Shown: positions 18,005-26,555 of the stretch, one piece after another
Layout: each line of letters opens with the position of its first letter
Position numbering within the stretch: the stretch's first letter is position 1
Source of the DNA: Leucobacter sp. cx-328
GTDB lineage: Bacteria > Actinomycetota > Actinomycetes > Actinomycetales > Microbacteriaceae
Length of the DNA: 64,000 nucleotides
Direction of reading: 5' to 3'
Assembly: GCF_014530035.1 (NCBI RefSeq)
Contig: NZ_JACVMX010000003.1
Location: 310,001-374,000, forward strand
Translations under genes and position numbers: made by a program
Notes under the pieces: generated by a model
What the model saw: the letters and a program-made list of their open reading frames with translations, nothing else
What the model was told of the DNA's origin: nothing
The model's database searches: none

Positions 18005-18020
18005 GCGGGCGCTCACCCAA

Positions 18021-18063
18021 AATAGTGAGGGCGCATGCAGATACTGCATGCGCCCTCACTATT
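18021..18063. terminator. Bidirectional terminator between nhaA and the CstR-like gene
   Basis: Long stem: AATAGTGAGGGCGCATGCAG pairs with CTGCATGCGCCCTCACTATT, giving A/T-rich ends in both directions. Confidence 0.9.
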
Positions 18064-18070
18064 TCATTCA

Positions 18071-18367
18071 CTAGGCCAGTGATAGGAAGAGCTTCTCAAG
18101 CTCCTCAGGATTTGGGTTGTTTCCATCATCAGGGTTCGTCATGCAGTCTTTGAGTGCAGACGAGATCACGAGGAACCCTGCCCGGTCGAGCGCTTTCGAG
18201 ACGGCTGACAACTGCTGCACGATATCGCGGCAGTTGTCGCCGCGCTCGACTGCGGAGATCACGGCGCCGAGCTGACCCTGAGCGCGTCGCAAACGATTCA
18301 ATACCTTGCGCTGCGCTTCAGCATCGTGCTGGCTCGCCTCGGGTGTTTCGACGGTTTGCTCAGTCAA
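18071..18367 (-). CDS. cstR: CsoR-family repressor, CstR-like persulfide sensor
   Basis: A 98-aa all-helical CsoR/RcnR/CstR/FrmR family repressor: VLNRLRRAQGQLGAVISAVERGDNCRDIVQQLSAVSKALDRAGFLVISSALKDC. Cys46 and Cys75 are present, but the position occupied by the Cu(I)-ligand His in CsoR is Ala71 (SSALKDC instead of a DDHxxxC pattern). Two Cys without that His is the pattern of CstR, which senses per/polysulfides. The start is TTG at 18367 with GGAGG 5 nt upstream. A palindromic CsoR-type operator precedes the reductase/rhodanese gene 3 kb away, supporting a sulfide/persulfide regulon. Confidence 0.8.
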   Translation of the reverse strand: MTEQTVETPEASQHDAEAQRKVLNRLRRAQGQLGAVISAVERGDNCRDIVQQLSAVSKALDRAGFLVISSALKDCMTNPDDGNNPNPEELEKLFLSLA

Positions 18368-18398
18368 GTGATCCTCCAAATATTCAAGGTACCCTCAG

Positions 18399-18413
18399 GA
18401 TACCCCGCAGTGT
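18399..18413. promoter_or_regulatory. Imperfect CsoR/CstR-type half-palindrome upstream of the regulator
   Basis: GATACCCC-GCAG-TGTAT lies 30-45 bp upstream of the TTG start. The ATACCCC half matches one arm of the perfect palindrome at 21310-21325. Possible autoregulatory operator; inferred from sequence only. Confidence 0.4.
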
Positions 18414-18447
18414 ATACGTTTATGTGAGCGCCGCGTTACCGTTCGCG

Positions 18448-19527
18448 TCACCCTTTATCCTTCTCGCGCACGGCGGTTGCCCGTGCGATCGCCAGGTCAC
18501 GCGTGGCCACCTGATGCACCACCTCGGCACGCCGTACTCGGTACTCGGCCATGGTTTCGGGTGCCTGGTTTCCGGCTTTGCGATCCGCCAGTTCCCTGGT
18601 TGCCGTGACGATATAGCTTCCCGCGAGCAAGATCACCTGCGCCGAAAGATTGAACCAGAGCAACAGCGCGATCAGTGCCGCGAACGAGGCGAGCAGCGGG
18701 TTCGAAGTTGCGCCACGCACGAACAGTCCAGAGAGCTCCTGCAACACAGTCAAGCCGATGCCGCCAAGCAGGGAGCCAGCCCAGAACGCTCGCCCAGCTG
18801 CACGGAACCCCGAGAGCAGGGAGAATGCAATCGCGATGGCCAAGGTATCGATAATCAGTACCGCGACCACCCCGAGCACTTGGGTGAGCACGCGCATCAC
18901 CGGAGAGGTTTCTGCAATTCCGATCCACGATGCAAGCGCGCCGACACCGATCGAGTTCACGACGCTGAGGCCAGCGGAAACTACCAGTAAGCCCCCAAAT
19001 CCAATCGCAACCAGGAGGTTGCGCAGTACAACCCAGACGAAGAATCCGTCATCGTGGAGCTCATCTGCAATTTCACGGAAGCCCACGCGCAGGCTGCCGA
19101 TCGCACTGATAGCAGCGCCAATGAGGCCGACGAGCGAGAGGGCGCCAACGATCGTGAACGCCGAGGGCATGTTCACCTGTTCAAGGTCGACGAGCTCCAG
19201 TACGCCGGGGACCACACGAGACAGCGCAGCTTCAAGGGAGCGCATCGCTGAGGGGTCTCCCCCAACCCACAGTGCCGCAAACGAAAAGACCAGCAGGATT
19301 CCGGCAAACACGCTAAAGAGCGCCCGGTAAGTGATGGAGTCAGCATAGGTTGCGCCACGGTTCTCGCCGTACAACATGAAGGCTCGAACAATGCGGAGCT
19401 TGAGGATCCGCGAGGTAAGACGTTTCACCCACCCGCGCAATGGTGCATTCGTGCCCGTGTCACCGCGCTCGGCTGCCTCCTGGCGCTCGCCAGATACACT
19501 CTGCTCGTTCAGCGGCTCGCTCACCAT
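18448..19527 (-). CDS. YihY/BrkB-family inner-membrane protein
   Basis: A 359-aa polytopic protein with six hydrophobic segments (about residues 75-300). It has the family pattern YADSITYRALFSVFAGILL, the REIADELHDDGFF loop and LLLWFNLSAQVILLAGSYIVT. YihY/virulence-factor-BrkB proteins were once annotated as RNase BN; their function is unsettled. The N-terminus is long, charged and probably cytoplasmic, and the C-terminal helix is Ala/Arg-rich. ATG at 19527 follows AGGAG. Transcribed in the same direction as cstR. Confidence 0.9.
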   Translation of the reverse strand: MVSEPLNEQSVSGERQEAAERGDTGTNAPLRGWVKRLTSRILKLRIVRAFMLYGENRGATYADSITYRALFSVFAGILLVFSFAALWVGGDPSAMRSLEAALSRVVPGVLELVDLEQVNMPSAFTIVGALSLVGLIGAAISAIGSLRVGFREIADELHDDGFFVWVVLRNLLVAIGFGGLLVVSAGLSVVNSIGVGALASWIGIAETSPVMRVLTQVLGVVAVLIIDTLAIAIAFSLLSGFRAAGRAFWAGSLLGGIGLTVLQELSGLFVRGATSNPLLASFAALIALLLWFNLSAQVILLAGSYIVTATRELADRKAGNQAPETMAEYRVRRAEVVHQVATRDLAIARATAVREKDKG

Positions 19528-19609
19528 CGTCTCCTCTGCTCCGCAGATCCCTGTGCCCAGTATGCCGCTCAGCAATATTCTTGCCTAGCGGCATACAGGC
19601 CAGGAGCTC

Positions 19610-21271
19610 CTAGCGAACGAGAATATCGGTGCCGAGCACGTCGCGCAGCGTGTTCATGCCGCCCGACATCGACGCAGAGTCGAATCCTGCCTGCACAAGC
19701 ACTCTGTTCGCGATGTGCGATCGCACACCAGAACCGCAGAGCGCGCGCACGGGCCGGCCTGCCGCGGCCTCACGCACCTCACTGATGCGCTCGCGCAGCT
19801 CGGTGTGCGGGATGTTCAAGGCACCGGGCAGGTGTCCCGAGTCGAACTCACCGACGCTGCGCACATCAAGAATGAGCGCGTCTTCACGCAGCGATGCCCA
19901 CTGTTCGGCGTACCACAGCGTGAGCGTCCCATCGATCACGTTTGAGCCGACCATCCCGATCATATTCACGGGATCCTTTGCACTGCCGTATACCGGCGAG
20001 TATGCGAGATCAAGGTCAATGAGGTCTGCCGCAGTGAACTGCGCGCGGATCGCGGTAGCGAGCACATCGATCCGCTTGTCGACGCCCTCTTTGCCAACGC
20101 CCTGAGCGCCGAGCACAAGTCCGTCACTCTTGCGAATGTGCACTACGAGCGCCATCGAGGTAGCGCCAGGGAAGTAGCCAGCATGCTGGGCCGGATGCAG
20201 GTGCAGCGTCTCATACGCGATGCCAGCCTGATCCAACGCGGCACGGTTCGCACCGGTCATTGCGGCGGTCAACTCACCAACGCGCACGATTGCGGTGCCG
20301 ACTGGCGCCGGCACTGGGCGCGCGGTTTCGGGGCGCAGAATCGCGTCTGCAATCTGACGACCAGCACGGTTCGCGGGGCCTGCGAGCGCTACCGGACGAC
20401 GGATCCCGGTCACCCAGTCCGTCGAGACCGTTGCATCGCCTGCGGCGTACACGTCTGCCAGGTTGGTGCGGCCGTGCTCATCAACCACGATTGCGCCGCG
20501 CTCGACCTTGATGCCAGCTGCCGAGAACACCTCAGTGTCTGGACTCACTCCAACAGAAAGCACGATCAGGTCTGCGGCGATCCGCTGCCCATCGTTCAGC
20601 ATCACTTCTGCACCATCACCGATTTCAGTGATTGCGTTCGCGGTGGTCCCGGCGTGGACCGTGATGCCCAGGCGTCCGAGCTCTGCAGTCACGCGGCTCG
20701 CGATTTCAGTTTCCAGCGGCGCAAGCACGTGTGAAGCCGACTGCACAACGTCAACGTCAAGCCCCTGCAGGCGCAGCGCTTCGGCGGCTTCGACGCCGAT
20801 GAAGCCAGCTCCAAGCACAACCGCGCGGCGCGCGCCTGCCTCGACGGTCTCACGCAGAGCGACCGCATCTCCGACAGTTCGCAGCGTGCGTACGCGCGGC
20901 GAATCGAGGCCGGTAATGCTCGGGCGCACTGCGGTCGCTCCGGGCGCGAGAATCAGCGCGTCATACGTGAGTTCCTGCTCCCCTGCCGCGTTTCGCACCG
21001 TAATGGTCTTCGCATCAGCGTTCAGGCCGATAACGTCGTGACCCGTGCGCACGTCGAGGTCGAGGGCGTCACGCAGCGTCGCGGGCGTGTGCAGCAGCAG
21101 CGAGGACTCCTCAACAATCTCGCCGCCAACGAAGTAGGGCAGACCGCAGTTCGCGAACGAGACATGCTCACCTCGCTCGAGCACGATAATCTGCGCGTCT
21201 TCATCAAGGCGGCGGGCACGTGCGGCCGCGCTCATTCCCGCGGCAACTCCACCGACAACAACAATGCGCAT
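19610..21271 (-). CDS. CoA-disulfide reductase fused to rhodanese domain (CoADR-RHD)
   Basis: A 553-aa FAD/NAD(P)H pyridine-nucleotide disulfide reductase with a C-terminal rhodanese. FAD site VVVGGVAAGMSAAARARR; redox Cys42 in SFANCGLPYF (single-Cys CoADR type); NAD site VVLGAGFIGVEAAEAL; second FAD motif VYAAGDAT. The rhodanese (~residues 465-550) has active Cys in ALCGSGVRS. CoADR-RHD proteins reduce CoA persulfide/polysulfide. A perfect ATACCCCCGGGGGTAT palindrome lies 39 bp upstream, so control by the nearby CstR-like repressor is likely. The start has GGAG at 5-nt spacing. Confidence 0.92.
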   Translation of the reverse strand: MRIVVVGGVAAGMSAAARARRLDEDAQIIVLERGEHVSFANCGLPYFVGGEIVEESSLLLHTPATLRDALDLDVRTGHDVIGLNADAKTITVRNAAGEQELTYDALILAPGATAVRPSITGLDSPRVRTLRTVGDAVALRETVEAGARRAVVLGAGFIGVEAAEALRLQGLDVDVVQSASHVLAPLETEIASRVTAELGRLGITVHAGTTANAITEIGDGAEVMLNDGQRIAADLIVLSVGVSPDTEVFSAAGIKVERGAIVVDEHGRTNLADVYAAGDATVSTDWVTGIRRPVALAGPANRAGRQIADAILRPETARPVPAPVGTAIVRVGELTAAMTGANRAALDQAGIAYETLHLHPAQHAGYFPGATSMALVVHIRKSDGLVLGAQGVGKEGVDKRIDVLATAIRAQFTAADLIDLDLAYSPVYGSAKDPVNMIGMVGSNVIDGTLTLWYAEQWASLREDALILDVRSVGEFDSGHLPGALNIPHTELRERISEVREAAAGRPVRALCGSGVRSHIANRVLVQAGFDSASMSGGMNTLRDVLGTDILVR

Positions 21272-21309
21272 GGGGGCTCCATTCAGTTCGTTCTTTCGTT
21301 GCCAAAATT

Positions 21310-21325
21310 ATACCCCCGGGGGTAT
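21310..21325. promoter_or_regulatory. CsoR/CstR-type operator upstream of CoADR-RHD
   Basis: A perfect 16-bp palindrome ATACCCCCGGGGGTAT in an A/T-rich promoter context. CsoR-family operators are G/C-tract palindromes flanked by ATA/TAT, which this matches exactly. Confidence 0.8.
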
Positions 21326-21393
21326 TCATGTTGTCAAGCAAAACCCTCACATCGTCGCCCACGGTACCCAGCGCGCGACGCTCGTCGCGCCAG

Positions 21394-22161
21394 TTAGCGC
21401 AGCTCTGCCACCGCGAGGTCTGTGCGATCAGTCACGACGCCATCGACACCGAACTTCATAAGCACGCGCATATCAAGCGGGTTGTTCACGGTCCAGACGT
21501 GCACCTCGACGCCGTTCCGATGTGCGTGGCGCACCAGCCGCTCAGTCAGCACGGGCACGAGACCACTCTTTAGTGGAATCTGCAGCGCATCAACGCGAGC
21601 AAGCGCTCGGTCAATTGCCCACTCGGAGCGGGTCGCCAACGCAGCAAGCAACGTCATGATGCCACGCTTGCCAAGGGAGGTCGCTGGCAGCGCACCACGC
21701 TCACGGGCTGCAGCGAGGGCACGAGTACGTGCGCGGTCGGAGAAGCTCGTGAGGAGCACGCGATCCGCCGCCCCAGCAACGATCCAGCCGGTCTGCTCAG
21801 CAGCAGCGACAGCCTTCACGTCGATATTGAATCGCGTACCTGGAAACTCCGCAAGCGCGTCCTCGAGCGTAACCAACCCGCCTTTGTCGGTCATGACCGC
21901 CGCCAATTCGGCACGCGTGAGGGAGGCGACGGGGCGCGGATCACCAGCCACCCGAACGAGATCTGCATCATGGAAGCAGACCACGACGCCATCCTGCGTG
22001 AGATGCACATCAGTCTCTACGTATTCAGCCCCCGCAGCAACCGCTGCACGAAACGCTTCCCGGGTGTTTTCAACGAACGTATCGCGGGCTTCAAGCGGCA
22101 CGAAACCACGGTGCGCGAAGATCTTCGGTTGAGTAGCACCTGTGAGGTAAGGATGAGCCAT
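21394..22161 (-). CDS. Glycerophosphodiester phosphodiesterase
   Basis: A 255-aa GDPD-family TIM barrel. Catalytic/metal residues: FAHRGFVPLEARDTFVENT (HR, E..N), YVETDVHLTQDGVVVCFHDADL (E-D and H), and the end VHVWTVNNPLDMRVLMKFGVDGVVTDRTD. It splits glycerophosphodiesters into alcohol and glycerol-3-phosphate. No signal peptide is visible, so it is probably cytoplasmic. No glycerol-phosphate transport genes are adjacent. Confidence 0.93.
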   Translation of the reverse strand: MAHPYLTGATQPKIFAHRGFVPLEARDTFVENTREAFRAAVAAGAEYVETDVHLTQDGVVVCFHDADLVRVAGDPRPVASLTRAELAAVMTDKGGLVTLEDALAEFPGTRFNIDVKAVAAAEQTGWIVAGAADRVLLTSFSDRARTRALAAARERGALPATSLGKRGIMTLLAALATRSEWAIDRALARVDALQIPLKSGLVPVLTERLVRHAHRNGVEVHVWTVNNPLDMRVLMKFGVDGVVTDRTDLAVAELR

Positions 22162-22284
22162 CCAGCAACGCCCTTCTGTACGAACGGGAGACGACTCTCA
22201 GCTTACGCCAACCCACTTTTCAGACTCGCGACTTTTCATCTGTTTTCCACCCCGTTCACACACTTCTTTGGGAAGATGTGAAGC

Positions 22285-22713
22285 ATGCACATCACCTCTC
22301 GTTCGACCGGCCGCTTGCTCTTCGCCGCGGGCGTCACCGGCGCCCTCGCACTCGCACTCACGGGCTGCGCAGGCAACGGCACCGCCGGCCAGGCAGACAC
22401 CCCGGGCATCGAGTCCACCACTGACCTCAGCACCCAGGTCCTCGGCACCTGGGGCTCCGTGAACGACGGCGAGCCAAACCTCACCCTCGTTGACGACGGC
22501 ACCTACACCGGCAATGACGGCTGTAACCAGCTCATGGGTAGCTTCTCCACCTCGGGCGACACGATCACGTTCGGTACAGACGGCGCGATGACCCTCATGG
22601 CATGCATGGACGTCGACGACTGGCTGAACGGGATGGCTACCGGCAAAGTCGTCAACAACGTACTAGAAATCAGCAACGTCGACGGCGACGTGATCGGCAC
22701 GCTCAGCCGCTAG
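22285..22713 (+). CDS. META-domain lipoprotein
   Basis: A 142-aa secreted lipoprotein. The signal peptide ends in LTGC (lipobox), followed by a linker and a META/HslJ-like beta domain: VLGTWGSVNDGEPNLTLVDDGTYTGNDGCNQLMGSFS, with the GNDGCNxLxG signature, then MTLMACMD. META domains occur in heat-inducible or surface proteins; function here is unknown. Monocistronic. Confidence 0.87.
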   Translation: MHITSRSTGRLLFAAGVTGALALALTGCAGNGTAGQADTPGIESTTDLSTQVLGTWGSVNDGEPNLTLVDDGTYTGNDGCNQLMGSFSTSGDTITFGTDGAMTLMACMDVDDWLNGMATGKVVNNVLEISNVDGDVIGTLSR

Positions 22714-22731
22714 CCAACTGCCGATCGGTCG

Positions 22732-23550
22732 TCAGCGTCGCGCGCTGGGGTCGCCTTCTCCCCACGACTCAATGCCGAGCCGACGCACCCAGCTTTCAGG
22801 AGCACCGTTCGCCGCCTCATACGCCGCGAGTGACGCGGGCGAATCCTGCCCCGCACGCAGATACTTGCCCGACCAGGCATCGAGCTCGCCAGCGAAGATC
22901 GCGAGCACCAAGTCACAGGTATCTGACACCGGGGTGAATTCGGTGCGACCCTTGTGCAGGTCCATCGAATCGGTCATGTCGGTTTTCACGACGCCCGGAG
23001 CGACCGCGAACGCCCGCAGCCCTTGCTCGAAGCCAGCCTCGTGCAGGTGGCCTGCGAGCCGGATGACACCCGCCTTGCTCGGGGTGTACGCCGACGCTTT
23101 CGCCCAATCATTCGCGCCAGCACCAGAAGCGAGCTCTACCACACGTCCACCGCCCGCTGCGAGCATTCCAGGGATCGCCGCGCGCGACACATGGAACGAA
23201 CCGATGAGGTTTGTCTCGACGACCGCACGCCACTGTTCGACGTCTGCTTCCCAAAGGGGCACCTCACGATCGATGCGACCTGCCGCATTCACAATGAGCG
23301 TGAGCGGTACCCGCATCGCAGCGACAAGCTCATCGACCGCGGCCGCAACAGCGGCCGCGTCAGTGATGTCTGCCGTTTGATACTCAGCGACTCCACCTGT
23401 GGCACGAATCTCGTCAGCGACAGCCGCGAGCTTTGCCTCGTCGCGCGCGAGCAGCGCCACCGGAATCCCAGCCGCGGCGAGCGCCTTGGCGATGGCGGCG
23501 CCGATGCCGCGGGATGATCCGGTGATGAGTGCTCCACGTGTTGCGGTCAT
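22732..23550 (-). CDS. Short-chain dehydrogenase/reductase
   Basis: A 272-aa classical SDR: cofactor motif TGSSRGIG (residues ~11-18), NAAG motif, catalytic Ser in ELASGAG and AYTPSK (Tyr-X3-Lys). The Arg in LLARDEAKL after beta-2 suggests NADP(H). The substrate cannot be predicted. Convergent with the META lipoprotein and divergent from yaeQ. Confidence 0.9.
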   Translation of the reverse strand: MTATRGALITGSSRGIGAAIAKALAAAGIPVALLARDEAKLAAVADEIRATGGVAEYQTADITDAAAVAAAVDELVAAMRVPLTLIVNAAGRIDREVPLWEADVEQWRAVVETNLIGSFHVSRAAIPGMLAAGGGRVVELASGAGANDWAKASAYTPSKAGVIRLAGHLHEAGFEQGLRAFAVAPGVVKTDMTDSMDLHKGRTEFTPVSDTCDLVLAIFAGELDAWSGKYLRAGQDSPASLAAYEAANGAPESWVRRLGIESWGEGDPSARR

Positions 23551-23603
23551 ATCCCCAGCGTACGAGAAACACTCGGCGCACGGAGCCTCTAAAATCGGTG
23601 TTT

Positions 23604-24143
23604 ATGGCTATCGGTTCGACCATTCTTAATTTCTCGATTCAGCTCGCTGATATTGATCGCGGCGTTTACGAGGATTTCTCGCTGCGCGTAGCACGGCATC
23701 CGTCTGAGACTGAGGCCTTCATGGTGACGCGCGTGCTGGCATATTGCTTGGAGTTTCAGGAGGGCATCGACTTTGGTGGCGGCGTTTCAACGACCGACGA
23801 ACCCACCCTGTGGGTGAAGGACCTCACTGGCAAGGTGACCTCGTGGATCGAGATTGGCGCACCCGATGCAGCTCGCATGCATTTCGGGAGCAAGCTCGCT
23901 GACTACGCTGCGGTGTACACCCATCGCGATCCCGCGAAGGTGCTGCGCGCGTGGGAGGGCAAGACCATCTACAACGCAGAGGCCCTTGTCGTGCACAGCT
24001 TTGACTCGAAGTTCATCGATGACCTCGCTGGCGCACTCGATCGTCGCAACACGATGTCGGTGTCACGCACGGAGGGCACGCTGTACGTTGAGCTCAACGG
24101 CGCTTCGTTCGAGACCGCGATCGGCTCGCACCCCGCCGCCTAA
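23604..24143 (+). CDS. yaeQ: YaeQ-family protein
   Basis: A 179-aa protein matching the YaeQ family throughout (ILNFSIQLADIDRGVYEDFSLRVARHPSETEAFMVTRVLAYCLEF; WIEIGAPDAARMHFGSKLADYAAVYTHRD). The fold resembles a PD-(D/E)XK nuclease core: the E, D and WIEIG.P positions are retained. E. coli YaeQ was reported to suppress rfaH defects, but a direct role is not established. Family fit is strong; function is unknown. Confidence 0.9.
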   Translation: MAIGSTILNFSIQLADIDRGVYEDFSLRVARHPSETEAFMVTRVLAYCLEFQEGIDFGGGVSTTDEPTLWVKDLTGKVTSWIEIGAPDAARMHFGSKLADYAAVYTHRDPAKVLRAWEGKTIYNAEALVVHSFDSKFIDDLAGALDRRNTMSVSRTEGTLYVELNGASFETAIGSHPAA

Positions 24144-24179
24144 CGTTGCAGGTTGCTGAGGGGTGGGCGGATCCGCGCC

Positions 24180-25169
24180 CTACTCGTTCGTCAGCAACGG
24201 CAGCGCGCGTGCACTCGTGAATGAGCGTTCGGTTCCATCGACAGGATCGGTGAACGACAGCTGGTTCGCGAGCAGCTGCAGCGGGGTGGTGAAATCGTCG
24301 ATCGTGACGTCGCGCTCGACCGGGTACAGCGGGTCGCCCACGATCGGGATCCCGAGGCTGGCGAGGTGAATGCGCAGCTGGTGCGTCTTACCGGTCACGG
24401 GTGACAGCTTGTATTCGCCGAGGCGCGGGGGCGCGGCAATTTCGCCGTCTGCTCCTGGCAGTTCTGGGTATGCGAGGGGCGCGGATCCCCCAGCCAGCTC
24501 CCCCACCAGCTCGACGATGGATTCCGAGTTCGGCTCGGCTCCCGCGATCTCGGTCGCGCGCATGATGCCGTGTTCCTTCTGGATGTGGCTGCGCACGACG
24601 GTCGGGATCTCAAGACCTTCGCGCAGCGGAGCGATCGCACGATAGGTCTTGGTGATCTGGCCGTACTGGAACATGGACTGGTACGGGCCGCGCCACTGCC
24701 GCTCCTTCGCGAGGAGCAGGAGTCCGCTCGTCACACGGTCGAGGCGATGCATGGGCGTCAGTTCTGGCAGCCCGAGCTCGGCCCGTAGGCGAACCACGAC
24801 GCTCTGCATAACGTGCCTGCCGCGCGGAATCGACGACAGGAACGGCGGTTTGTCGACGACCATGATGCGCTCGTCTTCAAACACCGTGTGGATCTTGCCA
24901 GGAACCGTCGCTTCCTCGCGCAGGTCACGATGGAACCAGACGAAGGTGTACGGCTTATATGGGTCTTCCGCTCTGACGGGCTGACCATCGGCGAGAATGA
25001 ACCGCTCCTCGGCAATGCGCTCATCGACGTCCATGTGCACACGCAGGCGATCATCGAGCCAATCGCGCATCGTCAGCCACGGGCTCGGCTGGTTGCGATC
25101 GAAGCCGTCAGTGCGCAACCACGCAGGATCAAGACCGTTGCGTTGCGCGAGCGGAGACTTCGGGGGCAT
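24180..25169 (-). CDS. RluA-family pseudouridine synthase
   Basis: A 329-aa synthase with catalytic motif PMHRLDRVTSGLLLLAK (HRLDR, Asp nucleophile) and the KTHQLRIHLASLGIPIVGDPLY signature. The N-terminal ~85 residues replace the usual S4 domain with sequence conserved in actinobacterial members (VWFHRDLREE). It isomerises specific uridines in rRNA or tRNA; the target site is not predictable. Confidence 0.9.
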   Translation of the reverse strand: MPPKSPLAQRNGLDPAWLRTDGFDRNQPSPWLTMRDWLDDRLRVHMDVDERIAEERFILADGQPVRAEDPYKPYTFVWFHRDLREEATVPGKIHTVFEDERIMVVDKPPFLSSIPRGRHVMQSVVVRLRAELGLPELTPMHRLDRVTSGLLLLAKERQWRGPYQSMFQYGQITKTYRAIAPLREGLEIPTVVRSHIQKEHGIMRATEIAGAEPNSESIVELVGELAGGSAPLAYPELPGADGEIAAPPRLGEYKLSPVTGKTHQLRIHLASLGIPIVGDPLYPVERDVTIDDFTTPLQLLANQLSFTDPVDGTERSFTSARALPLLTNE

Positions 25170-25256
25170 CGTTCAATTCTACCGGGCGCGGATCAGCGAA
25201 CGTTGTGCGGGGCGCCGGGTGACGGCCTGGCGCTCGCGTTGGGGCTCGCGTTGGGG

Positions 25257-26486
25257 CTAACGCTCGAGCGCGAACTTGCGCGCGGTCGCGTTGATGAGCG
25301 CTGCAAGAAGCGTTCCGACGATCACGCCAACCGCGAGGTTCGAGGTCGCGACGACGAGCGCGACCGTGATGACCATGACGATGGTGTCGCGCTTGGGAAG
25401 CGTCTTGAGTCCCCGGGGCGTGATGCTGCGCCAGTCGAAGGTCGCCACACAGACCATGATCATTATGGCAACGAGTGCCGCCATCGGGATCATAGCGACG
25501 AGGTCGCCGAACACGACCACGAGCAGCAGCAAGAAGCCACCGGCGCAGAACGTCGAGATGCGGGTGCGGGCGCCCGAGACCTTCACGTTGATCATCGTCT
25601 GGCCGATCATCGCGCAACCACCCATGCTGCCAAAGAAGCCAGACACGATGTTCGCGACGCCCTGACCCCACGCTTCCCTGGTCTTGTTCGATGGCGTCTT
25701 CGTGATGTCGTCGACGAGCTTCGCGGTCATGAGCGACTCCATGAGGCCAACAAGTGCCATTGCGATTGCGTACGGCGCAATGATCGCGAGCGTATGGAGG
25801 TTGAGTGGCACGTTCGGGATGAAGAGCTCAGGCAGGCTGTGCGGCAGTTCGCCCTGATCGCCAACGTTGGGCACGTTGATAGCGAAGAGAATCACGACGG
25901 CGGTGATGATGACGATCGTGACGAGCGGCGCTGGGATCGCGCGCGTGAAGCGCGGCAGGACCGCGAGGATCACGAGCCCAGCAGCAACAAGCAGATACAC
26001 CGCCCACGGGACATCGATGAGGTGCGGCAGCTGCGCAATGAACACGAGAATCGACAGTGCGTTCACGAATCCAGTCATCACGCTGCGCGGCACAAACTTT
26101 ACGAGCTTGGCGACGCCAAACACCGCGAACAGAATCTGGAAGACGCCTGCGAGCATGACCGTGGCGATGAAGTAGTCCATGCCGTAGATGCGCGACACCG
26201 GTGCGATCACGAGAGCGACGGCGCCGGTCGCGGCGCTGATCATTGCGGGGCGACCGCCCACAAAAGCGATCGTTACTGCCATCACGAAGGCAGCGAACAG
26301 GCCAACCTTCGGGTCAACGCCAGCGATGATCGAGAATGAGATTGCCTCGGGAATGAGCGCGAGACCAACGACGAGTCCCGCGAGCACCTCACGAGTGAGC
26401 AACCGCGGCGAGCGTAGCGCGCTGAGCACCGTGGGAGGGTGCGCTGATCCGCTCATTTTCGTGGCCGTCTGATTCTCGCGCTGCAT
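25257..26486 (-). CDS. SulP-family anion transporter, no STAS domain
   Basis: A 409-aa membrane protein with about 11-12 hydrophobic segments: TREVLAGLVVGLALIPEAISFSIIAGVDPKVGLFAAF and GRPAMISAATGAVALV are SulP hallmarks, as is GQGVANIVSGFFGSMGGCAMIGQTMINVKVSGARTR. It ends after the last helix, so the C-terminal STAS domain of many SulP proteins is absent. Possible substrates are sulfate, bicarbonate or dicarboxylates. The region just after the stop carries short repeats of CTCGCGTTGGGG. Confidence 0.9.
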   Translation of the reverse strand: MQRENQTATKMSGSAHPPTVLSALRSPRLLTREVLAGLVVGLALIPEAISFSIIAGVDPKVGLFAAFVMAVTIAFVGGRPAMISAATGAVALVIAPVSRIYGMDYFIATVMLAGVFQILFAVFGVAKLVKFVPRSVMTGFVNALSILVFIAQLPHLIDVPWAVYLLVAAGLVILAVLPRFTRAIPAPLVTIVIITAVVILFAINVPNVGDQGELPHSLPELFIPNVPLNLHTLAIIAPYAIAMALVGLMESLMTAKLVDDITKTPSNKTREAWGQGVANIVSGFFGSMGGCAMIGQTMINVKVSGARTRISTFCAGGFLLLLVVVFGDLVAMIPMAALVAIMIMVCVATFDWRSITPRGLKTLPKRDTIVMVITVALVVATSNLAVGVIVGTLLAALINATARKFALER

Positions 26487-26555
26487 ACGTCGCACTCCCC
26501 TTCTCTGGCCGTTTTCCTCGCGTCACTGGCAAAGAAGAAACGGCCGCAGACCAGT

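Noticed and set aside
25229-25262. Short direct repeats CTCGCGTTGGGG after the SulP stop
   Set aside because: Only two to three copies of a low-complexity unit; no CRISPR-like spacing.
24813-26339. 508-codon plus-strand frame
   Set aside because: Antisense shadow of RluA and SulP genes; composition is Arg/His/Asp-rich junk typical of high-G+C shadows.
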